Below, piece after piece: positions 36,601 through 48,600 of a stretch of DNA of 64,000 bases. The stretch's first letter is position 1. Each line of letters starts with the position of its first letter. The position numbers and the translations under genes are program-made. Origin of the DNA: Sesamum alatum. Its lineage: Eukaryota > Streptophyta > Magnoliopsida > Lamiales > Pedaliaceae. The stretch covers positions 6,029,001 through 6,093,000 of the forward strand of contig JACGWO010000006.1 of NCBI GenBank assembly GCA_034509735.1, given 5' to 3'. A model generated the notes under the pieces. It did not search any database. It saw only the letters and a list, made by a program, of their open reading frames with translations, and had not been told where the DNA came from.

Positions 36601-39600
36601 TGGAAGAGATAATCACCTCTGAGTCTCTTGACCCCAGCAAACTTCGATCATTTAAGTTGGATGACCCAATCAAAGCGCGGCGATCATCTACTATCATCAC
36701 TTTACTATGAACGTACACCTGTACAAGGAAAAAGATGAGAACAAGTTAATCAAGACGAATGACATTGTTAAGTCTTAAAACTAATTGGTAGTGAGGGATT
36801 CCTTGATTCAAATACTGGTCTCAAAAATCATATTCAGCTGATTGGTGCATAAATCATTGGTTAATAGTGATTACTTCTACATATAGTTGATATGTTTATA
36901 TAAATTAGCATTTTATAAAACAGGCCATTAAACATAGTAACCTACCATTTGGCAGATGAATGTCACAGATCTTCCAAAGGAAAGTGATAGGAGCGTCGAG
37001 ATCGGAACTAAAAATGGCTTTCTAAGTGTTTGATGAAGGAAATAAATAGGTATAAAAGAATCCAACAAAAAGTACCTGACTCGTAACCACAGGACCTCCA
37101 TCAAAAAGTCTGCCATAAGTTCTTAAACCAAAGAACGATATAAATCATGTGCTGTGGAAACCCAACTTTGAGAAAAGTTTTCCAATATTGAACTTTTCCC
37201 TCTGCAAATAGTTCGATATTGCCAATGCATTATGGCTCTAACAGTAGCTGCACCACTGTCATCCACACCCCCCTGTTTACTGGAAAAGTTGTGAGAAACA
37301 TGAAAAAAAAACAGATAGAGATGGAAAGTTCTGATTTAGCAGGAACCCGGTACCTGAAACCCAGGCAAGAGGGGGATTACAATTATGACTCTGAAGCACC
37401 TTTTCTCTTCGTGTGCCCGCATTATGCGGGTGTAGAGAGATTCAAGCACACGATTTTGTATAACATCATCTTCTGAGAGGCCCGATATGAAAAACTGATT
37501 CTGTAATTAGAAGGTGAAAAGCAGTAAGATTGATAATTTCTTTTGCAGATTCAGTGTCAAGCCAATACTAAAGACAAGGGATGCCGTAGTTGAAGACTTA
37601 TAGAGACACCTATTTGGAGTTCTAATTCTACATTAGTTTAAAGCCCTCATGAATTCTGTCTACAAAAAGCCTTTTCATTGCATGTATGAAATCTGATCCT
37701 TTTGGAGGCTGACGACAGGAGAAACGTTAGATTAAATCTTTTCAGAAGAAAATGAATCCAAGAAGGTTAACATGGATTCGGTTGGCCGCATGAAATGGAA
37801 CATCCTCCTACTCACTTGGAAGTATTTTTTATTCAGGAGATGATGGGAGGTATAACTTTGTTTTGTGCATAAATCAAGCACTCCTGTAAAACAGAATGAA
37901 GATCTGAATCTACCCGCATCTTTTCTCATCTGAGAGAAAGAATTCTATTCTGAAAAAAATCTAAGAATTAAATATCCAAGAAAAAGGGTTGCGGCAGGCC
38001 CTAGCCTCAGTATAATCTTGAAATCTTAAGTTAGTGGAACATTACATTGTCGAAGAAACATGAGATGACGGTTATCAACCTTTTATCTAAGGAATCTTTA
38101 ATTTCAGTTGTAGAATGATGAATAGGAGAAAGTGAGAGAATTGCTTTCAAATAAATTCCTAATACAAACTAACCTTCCAAATAAACTTTTCTTGTACAGG
38201 CTATTCTCCTAAGCTTATACAATAGGATATTGATGTCAATCCAAAGAAAATATTAGATGTACATGAACTCACCTCAATGTAAATGAAGTGCTCTGCTTCC
38301 TCAATGAGTGCACAATAAGCTCTATGAATGCTGTCTTCAGTTTGGCTTGTTCCAGCAGACCACTGACTGACACTTCTGACAACCTATATCAACACAGATA
38401 CGAATAAACATTTATAATATGTCTATACAGATCTTAAAGTTGAATCATACATGTAATGTCAGACTTCAATTATTCTATGACAAACTTCCATGCTGGATGA
38501 ATCAAGCTGAGCAGCACACTGCCCAGCACATTTCTGATGTATCCTGTAATAACTGATCTTATCTGGACATGGTCTAGCACAGAGCTCCTGTTTTATTTCT
38601 GATACAAATATATTAATTAGTCAAATATCTTCACATATTATCATTTTTCAAGTTTGAGTTTGTTCCAGAAACTCAAAAGCAGGTGGGCCATGTTCAGTTT
38701 AAATATATTAACACAAATTCTTTATAGGTTAAAACACTGATCCTTCTGAAGGAGACAAAAGATTCTCAGTTACTCAGCTTTATTCTTCCAGATTCTAGAC
38801 CTTCATGCTGCAACATCTTGTCCATCCTTCCTCCTCTAAGATCTTAACTTTGCAAAACCATGGTGAAAGGGAAATAACTTTAAGCAATAGCTAACAGATG
38901 GAACTTGCATCTCTAAGATCATGATGTTTCCGAAAGGTAGTGACGGTGCAAAGCAAAGTACTTTCAACAAAGAATAAAAAAGAGAATTACACTAAAGGAC
39001 ATTGTGAAAAATATGTCGGCAACTTATTAAGCTACAGGTCTGTAAAGACTTGGCATTTGACTGTATATTCAAGTATGACATTTCTAAATTATGCAACCTA
39101 GAACTTAATTAATGTTTAGTGGAGAAATTTTTAGTGTATCTTGAGCAAAAATATGAAACATACGACACTCAAAAGTTTTTCCTCATCAGAGAGACATCAC
39201 AGAACCATCTCACTACCAAGTTCAAGAGACAAGGAGTTACAGAGAGGTCTAATTACTCTCAATAATATGGCTAACCTGGCAGTGGCATGAAACTACGAGG
39301 ACCAACTTGGCGTTACTCCATTGTCGACATAACCTTGAATGATTGCTCTTGAGTTTCCCACCAATAATCTTTGACATGCAAATCAGACTCTGAGACTGCT
39401 CCCATTAGCATTGCACTTTGTGGATCAGCACTATAATCATAATCACTGAAACTACTTCTGGTGTCTTGAGAAGTTGGACATCTGGAATCCTGATAAGAAA
39501 ATGAACTACCTGTAAAAGGCCCACTCAGCTCAGCCGGGAAATGGTCGTTTAAGTTCAAGCCATTTGACTTATTTTCCATGATGGTAGAATCTGGACCATC

Positions 39601-42600
39601 TGCTTCATGAGGTAAAAGCAGTGGAATGTCTTCAGGTGGTGTTTGTGGTGAAAAGAAATCCTTCCTACTGATTTCCTCAGAATTTACGTCGGAGGTCTTC
39701 CTTTCAATGTCTATATCACTGCTTCTTCCCATGTAATGTGGTAAAACCATGTGATGCTGAGGCATGAGTAAAGGTATTGTCTGTTCATTTGGTGCTTTGC
39801 TTCTCTGGATTGACGGTGGAAAAAATATATTAGTCACCAAAACTAGTTATTGAATCTATGAAGAAGTACACAAGCAAACCTTTTGCATGGTTCCAAACGC
39901 TGAACAAAATGTCTAGCAATATCCCTGCAAGGGGGACCCCAAACAGCACAATGAACATCGTGCCATGGCATCCGAGGATACTTCTCTCGGTCCAATTCAT
40001 CTTTTAGGGTGTCTTCCCAAGAATTTGGTTCTGATTCTCTGCAAAATCCATGGAAACAAGCAAATATATCAAAACGCCTTCAACTGGTTATATCAGGTTA
40101 CGGAAATTTGTATTGTAGCAAATGAAATCAAGGTTGTTTGGACCTTAGATATTAATGAGAAAAATACTTTAGAAAATATCTTCCTTCTTTTGGTTTCAAA
40201 GGAAAATGCAGGGAAATATTTGAAGAATACTTGAACGAAGAGGTACAAATTGATTTATATATTATTTTCATTTGTTTAAATATGATACTTGTATAAATTT
40301 ATAATAGGTACTTTTTATATAAAATGAAACACACAACAGAGTTTGGCTTTTCTCCTTCACTTTCCCTCACTAGAACCTTATATCAAATCATTAGAGTGCA
40401 GGTACATAATTTGGTTATGCTCTGTAATAAGATCCACAAATCAATTGAATTCCAACCAGAGGTGCTCATAGAAAGAATCTCGTGGTATTCAAAATCCACC
40501 AAACCTCTTCACAAATTCCAAGTTCCTACATATAAGTTTCATATTAAAACATATCATTTACCTTGGATTATAGTAGTCTTTTCCAGGCCATAAAAAAGGA
40601 GGGAAATCACCTACTCTGTGTTCAATTGTGTCATAACGGCCAAAACATAAATCCAGACCTCCAATAAAGCCAATCTTGTGATCCACAATAACAAGCTTTT
40701 CATGGTGAGACCTGCAAGGACCAACTTTTACTATTTATTTGAAAAAACAACAATACGAACCAAAATTGTATAAAAGTGGAAATTCTTTTATTTGTCTCTC
40801 TGCTGAATCTCAGAAGCAACAACTTACCACAAATAGATGCCAGTTGACAAATGATCAGGATACCGCAGAACTTTAACATTTTCATGAATGTTAAGAAGCT
40901 TTCTCTTACTATATAAGCTGTTAATTTTTAAAGCAAGAGAAACTTCCTTGTAAAGAAGAATGTGTATCTGCACAGCAGTATAGGAAATGAATTCAGAGAA
41001 GAACCAGAATAAAATGAAATGAAAATAAACTAGCTTCAAGATAGTTCAGATCAAAAATAAAAACCAACAAAAATATCACAAAAGAATCCTGCAATGATAC
41101 AGTGCAGTTATAAGTTGCATCCAACTCCAACAGTAATAATGAGTACTGTCACTGTGAACAATTGAATAGGTTATAGGCCAAGTTTTATTAATTAACCTTG
41201 AATTGACTTGGTTTTCATGAAAAAGACGGAGAATTTTGCTCTGAGTTCTCAAACTTTCGCAAAAAGTTCTGATTCCGAAAAGTGTCAAATAGCATTTAAT
41301 CTTCACCTGTAACTGGATATTTAAATCATCCGATCAACAACAATCAATATTGATTCTGTTTCCTAACGCACTTTAACTTGAAAAAGAAAGAGCCATAGAT
41401 GATTGCCAAGTAGTTGTCATGAAGGCCAACAAGATGAGAGAAGTTGAAACAAAAAGAGAGCAATTCTTTTTATTTCCCCCAAACAATGACTTCTGAATAC
41501 GAAAATTGCACCTGAACCCCTTCCTTAGCTTTAGCCTCAAGTAAAGCATCAAGCCTGGAGGAACTGTGGTTGTGAAATGGCCGTCTTAAATACAATTCAG
41601 GGCAAAGCCACCACCCAGTCATGTATATCTGCAGATATAATGCAGCCGCTTTAGACATTTCAATGGCCAAATATGGTGAAAAACTCATTTAACTTAGTTA
41701 TCCTACACGTTTGGAAACTTGACCTCTGATTTTGCACTCTCTATTGATAAAGCTATTGCTTCAAATGCTGCTTCGCCATCTATAAACCATTGAGCTAGGC
41801 TTCCATCTTCAACCAGTCCTCTACTAGGGGCAAATGAATTAAACCGGTGAGGATGACACCAACTCTCAGAACGCTTTGATCCAATTGCATTAATCGCATA
41901 AACCCAGTCTTGCACTTTGGCATGGCTTGTAGTCCTTAGCTTTATGTTCCTGTTCCCACATGAAACCTTTTGACCATTTCAAAGAAAGGAGGTCATGTGA
42001 GTTGCTTTCCGGTAAAATAAAATGAGATTTGTAAGACACTATCTAAAAAGTTAGTGTTCAAAGACATTATAACATTAAGAATAGTCATAACCAAATTGGA
42101 TGATAATACCATGTGGACCTTTTTCATCAAGAATTAGTTAATCATCCGCCTAGCTTCTCACTTGAAGCATATAATATACAGAGAAATGATGTCAGACGCT
42201 TATGGCTGTGTTGAGTTGTTCTTCTCTTAAAACCAAGGCCCGGACTCACACTACAGAATCTTTATTGAATTTTTACCTCCAATGTACTCGTAAGTTTTTC
42301 AAACAATTAAACTATAGAAACTGTTAGTACAATGTGATGCGTCTGGGTTGCAATGCAGGCCTTGAAGATGTTCATCTTTAGAGAAAACATAAAACCAAAG
42401 AGCAAAAAGGATATTAAAAAGGTCATTTAATTTTCAAATTTCTGCTTGCCAATGAATAAAACTTTAAGAAAATAAAAATAAGAAAAGAATCTGTACATAG
42501 AACATAGATATATTTTTAGTAGGTGAAAAAATTCAATGCAGGACTGATCATGTCTGCATAGAAAAGAAACAACTCAAATGTGACTTGTAAGAGCGAAAAT

Positions 42601-45600
42601 GAACTTACATTACAATATTTTAGTTAGAGCTATATCTCTAACTTAATCACTTGCGCAACAGCTCATTGGTTACTGACGATTGTGACAAAAAGTCTCCACA
42701 ATGTAAAAAGCATGTTTAATTTGATTCAGTAGTTCTGACACAAAATCACCATCTATGAGAGTTAACTGCTAGGGAGACAAAACATTGCGAGCCTTGTTAT
42801 TCACTTTAATCGATCTCATTCCATTATTTCTTATAATGATAAGATGATTTTCCCTCAAAAGTTGCTCAGTCTTTCTGTACAAAGTACTCTTTTCATTTCA
42901 TAAGCTGACTATCATGTGAACATTTCTCTTTATGCTTCATGCTTAACTTTAGAAACTTGGATGCATAACTAAATGTACAACTTATAGCTGGTAAACAAAA
43001 GATAAACTAAATTTATTGAATTAAGACAAAAAAAAGGTGAGACTGAGAACAAGACTCAGCAAACCATGGGAAGCAATTGAGGCAATTACAAAACCAGTTT
43101 ACTTGCTGATCTTTCTTTAATGATGCTTAGACAATCATGGAGTGGAGAAGAAACCCACCTCAAAAGCATGGCGCAAAGGATTTCGTTCCTTTAACACTTT
43201 GGCCAAATACACTTCATCATCTCCTTGAGCATTTGAAGCTGGTAGGACATCGAAGACAATTATGTCTAGGAGTTTGGTGTCAAAATGATTATCAAGGAAA
43301 GCCAAGAAACCCGGTTTGAGGACAAGCCAAACCTAAATTCAGTACATCAGTACTCGGCCATCCACATTGACCAAATAAAAAATAGGAGATAAGAGTAAAA
43401 GAATTATCTACACAGTAGCCATCTACAAAGTTTGTCCCATAAAACTGGCATCATCTATAGTAGGCATTATATGATTAAATGGAAGACAGTGTGGTCTCAA
43501 ATTCAGCATATAGTGAGTACAACAGAGTATAGCTGTTCATAGTATCCTTTGGAGCCTCAGGGCTACCAAAACCAGATGACTCAGATATTAAGCTTTAGTA
43601 CTTTCAGTTCTCAAAAGGATCAATGTTTTGTTAACAGTTATATTCATAAAGTCAACAGCTTATAAGGTGAATTTTATTTCTATCTTGGTAATAGAACCCT
43701 GCTGTCTCTAATCTGTGGGATGCATAACTATGATTTTGTAAGTTCTAAAGATGCATGAATGGTTTTCATGCAGCATCATGTGAAATCTCTCACCACATTT
43801 CACATAATCCTAGTTGCCAATTTACAAGTTGGAGGATTATATTATATGATTTAGTGAAATACATTTAATTACTTTGAGTAGAAAGCAATCATTTCATCTA
43901 AAACATTTTCATTAGAATAGCATATGCCGATTTAGCGGCAGAGTTGTATTGCATTTTTCCAGTCTCCATTCAAACAATACATTGTCATGCTTTAAATTAC
44001 AAGGTCTTTGCATTGCTGCAGATACTTCAGTATAGAAACCTTTAGTTGGCACGGAATATTGAAAAGAGAGGAGGGTGCTTAAAAAGAAAAAAAGCATCAA
44101 AATTGAGAAATGAAGTGTATCTTCCACGCTTGTAGTGACTGGCCAGCTATGTACTCTGCCATTTTTTAGCAGAAACATGAAAAACATTTTTCCAGATGAG
44201 AAAACTCCTTTGGTTTTCTTTTAATTTTTAATTTTTCAGTTTTCAGTATTTTCAATTGAGTTTTTATTTTTGTATTTGGTTTTGTATAAGAAATGCAAAT
44301 ATGTTTGGATTAGTATGTTCTATGAAATGTTTCTTTTATGGAAAAACGTGATAGATGAAAATCTGTTTTTACTTAGGATGTTTTGTAATAAAAAACGTGT
44401 TTTGATTAAGATGTTTTCTGTTAGTTTTCTGTACTAAAAGACGTGATAAAATGAACAAGTGTTTGGGTTATGATGTTTTGCGGTAGTTTTTTTGTATGAA
44501 AAGACTAATATTTTGTAATAGCTTTTTATATGGAAAACGTGATAGATGGATTTTCTAAAATTTATGGTCCAATTTCATAAGAAAAAGTCTAACCAAACAT
44601 AAAACTCACAATTTGAAATAGTATAAAAATGAAAATGGAGTTCCAAAGTTAAAACCAAAAAGGCCTTACTTTTCGCCAATTGTTGCCACAACAAGCAAAG
44701 CAATGACATAGACAACATCCTGAACATGTGTTATCCTCTGAAAATCTTCCCAAATGCTTAACCATCACATAACCTTCTTTCATCTTTGGACCATACTCTT
44801 TCGAAAATGATAACCTAGAGACCTCCAAGAACTTGCATACCTGGAATGAATAGAATAGACTTACTGAATCATTTGTTATTGCATCGATAGTACCAAAAAG
44901 ATCTGCCGCAAATAAACTTTAGAAGCATGTGGATATTCCGTAGTTTACTACAGTCACTTCACTATATATGAATATGATAACTAACAAAATTTAGAATTAG
45001 TTGAAAGAAAAATGTATCTATTGAACTCCATGAGTGCGATTAAGTCAGCATAGAAACATAGTTCTATCATAATGGCCATTTAACATTTCAATCTGGCCCT
45101 ACTTGGGGTGCTTGGGGGGGGGGGTGGGGGCGGGGGGTGATAGAGAATCAGAGATATAACAAAAAAAGTGCAAGAACTTAATTGATTCACGTCCTCCAGA
45201 CATCCAAACTCACTGGGGTACTATCTTCAGTACAAGAAAATTGTTTACTTTCTTTAAGTGGTGAGGTTGATAACTCCTTCTCTAAGTAAAGAGTTTAGGG
45301 AAAAGTCCAATACCAAGCTTGTTGCTTATGAATATGCCTGTCTCTTAAGAAACAAGGCAACAGAGGAATAGATTTGGACTTAGTAGAATTTGTCTAATTA
45401 GAAAAATATATCATATGCTGTAAAGCCAATTGACTTAGTTTTCATTTTTCACCTCTCTTGAATTAATAATATCCAAGTTTCCCAGAAAATGATTCAGGTA
45501 ACCTTGCATGGCAGCTTTTGCTTTGTGTGAAATCTGCTGCTGCTTGCCAATAGCTGGACGAATGATAGGCAAAGCAGCTCTTGATGGGACGTATCTGCAC

Positions 45601-48600
45601 AAGAAAATAGTCTGTAAGAACTAGATTTAAGATGGGTCAAACCCATTCTGAAACAAAAAATTAAAGGGATGAACTTCGCATTACCTGCTTTTAACAGTAT
45701 CATCATGGTATATTGGCACAGCTCCGTCGTCAGGCTCATCCTCATCATGAACCACTGTTGTATGATCTCCTAATCCAATGTTATGTAGCCATTCCCTAAC
45801 CTTTTCAGGACAAAATAAAAAGGATCAGGAACATCCCATGATAAAATGAAATCTGAATGTGTTATTGAGAACCATGTCCAGAAAACATTAAAAGAAAAAA
45901 TTGAAATGCTAAGGTAAAGCAGGACATGTCACCCGTCAAAGAGCATGCACGAAGAGAGAGAGAACCTGCTCTTGCTTCTCATGAATTTCTTCAATTATTG
46001 CACGTTTCTTCAGGGCAAGGTGTAAATAAATAACTTGAGAAGCCTTCTTCAACAAATGCCACTTGAACTGTCAAAAGGAAATTTTGGATTATGCCTTAAG
46101 AATATATATTGTGCTAGTAAGAAAAGCTTGAAATGGATCCTGCATTCCCCATTTCTCAGTATTGGAATTAAATGTAAAAGACAACCTTAAAAAGCATATA
46201 AAATAAGAAGAACAAAGAAAAAGAAATAAATACTACCAAGGAGGATATGACATTAAGAGGACCATGCAAGGGGAAGAAAAAGGAAAAGAGTGAATAAGAA
46301 CAAGCGACAGTAATGCCAAATCCAGTTCTCCTTAATTTTAGCAAAAATAAAATCGAGGAACAACAACTGAAAAATGAAAGGAAGTCTAGTTCCAACTCAG
46401 TCAAATATAACTTAAGATCTTTAACAAGTAAACGTTTTCTTGGTTATGCATACACAAATTGGTACTTGAAACATAATAACAAGAACTACATCTGCCTCTG
46501 TACTGCAGATGATAATGCTTACTGAATGCATGCAATTCAATAATGCTAAATAGACCATCCATTCTGGTAATGAAATAACGGTTATCTATTTCCCGTGCCC
46601 CTTTCATAAAGCTTAAAGGAAAATAAACGATTGCTTGACAAGTAAACAAGTAAAGATTGATCGATGAAATTATAGTTTAGAAAATTCGTCGTTTGCGTAA
46701 TACATGAAAAAGAAAAAGCACGCCATTCTTCAATAACCTAAAGTGGTTTATTCTGACCATTAAGCTTCACTTTCATGGAGACACATCTTAGTAACATATT
46801 CTGATCTCTAACACCTGAAAATTTTAGAACAAAACTTCGAACTATGAGGTTATAGACCAATAAACTTCACGTTGTGCAATTTTTATAAGGGTTAATTACA
46901 CTTACACGTCCTCTAAAAATGCGAAATTACACAATCTCCCAAACCACTTTAGAAATTACACTTATATCCCTTTTGAAAGTGCTCCGTTTGTTAACCCAAA
47001 CAGATGTGGTGAAATTTCAATTTTACCCTTAATTTGGAAAAAATCATTAAATAAAATATTTACTAGATGAATATTATGCCCCTGGATGTATTTGTAATGT
47101 TTATATCTTAAAGAGGACGGATTGTTATATTTATGTTTCGAAGGGATGTCTTTGTAGGTTTTTTTTTTCAATATTTTGGGACAATATTAACTATTAGTTT
47201 AGAAAAATCTCTACACTTAATACCAATCCACTAAATTCGAAAGCAATATACACCAATATCTTAAAGAGGACGGATTGTTATATTTATGTTTTTGAAGGGA
47301 TGTCTTTGTAGGTTTTAATTTTTCAATATTTTGGGACAATATTAACTATTAGTTTAGAAAATCTCTACACTTATTACCAATCCACTAAATTCGAAAGCAA
47401 TATACTCCAATATCTTCTTATATATTGCTTAATACATATACAAGTTGACCATGTACAAGGAACGTTAAGATGGATTAGTAGTGCATTGAATATTTTCCAA
47501 GTTTTTTTTTCATTATGGTTCATATTTTTAATCTACACAAATAAATTGGTATTTTCTTATCAGTATAATTTAATTAATTATGATATGATTTGTTTTGTAA
47601 TGCTAAAGGGTGATTATATTAAGTTTATATTGTTCTAAGAGTGTAGTTGTAATCTATTACTAATTGGGAGTGTGTTGTGAAATTGGAAATGGCGATAGAT
47701 GTAGATGTATCTGTAATATTTATAATTATGAAATATTTTGAACCATAACATTAACATATACTTTTCTTTATAAAGAAAATAAATGAAATATAATTAATAA
47801 AATTGGTTTCTACTGTGATTACAATACTGAAGACATTAATTACAAATAATATCACAAATTGGCAATTTATGAAAATTAGTAATATTATTAGGTTTATTAC
47901 CAATAACTTATGGAGCAGATATAAAACAACCTTTTGAAATTTGAAATTTATTTTATTTTACGAATTATTACAGATTTATTTTTCATATTACCATCCTTAA
48001 CACTAGAAAATGTGATTAAACAAAAATATGTTTACAAATAGATGTAAGAAGAACAGTAACATCATTCCATATAAATAAAAAGATAAAGACCTTCCGCAGT
48101 AATTATTTATTAAAATTAACCCCATTTAACTATGTAACATAACATTTACATCCCCATAAGTTTCAAAGCATTACCAAGGGTAGATTTGATCAATAAAATA
48201 TAACGATCTTTGGTAATGAAGGGCTTGAGTTTGCTGGCATCATCATTTTCCCTCCAAAATCAACGACAGGGATACAACTGCAAATGGTGGTTTCTTGAAA
48301 GGGCTTTAAGGGTAATTTCAGAGTTTTTTGAAGGGAAGTACAATTTCACATTTTCATAGGAGTCTAAGTGTAATTAACCCTTTTTATAATTTTGAAAATT
48401 GGTAGTTATATAAGACAGAAAAAAAAAAAAGAAAAAAGCAAACAATTCTTCATTAGATTAAAGTGGTTAGATCTCACCAATCAACTTCACTGAATCCAAG
48501 CACAAAATAGTGCCATATTTTACAAATTGAACATGAGATAATTATATAGAGCCCCCTAAGGTTTGGTACATAACCAAAATCCCTTCTTTTTCAGAAAATT

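Noticed and set aside
39313..39317. GA|GTAACG as an alternative donor that would avoid the TAA
   Set aside because: Splicing there to exon 13 leaves phase 2 against phase 0 and shifts the frame; the conserved RQVGPR beyond it would also be lost.
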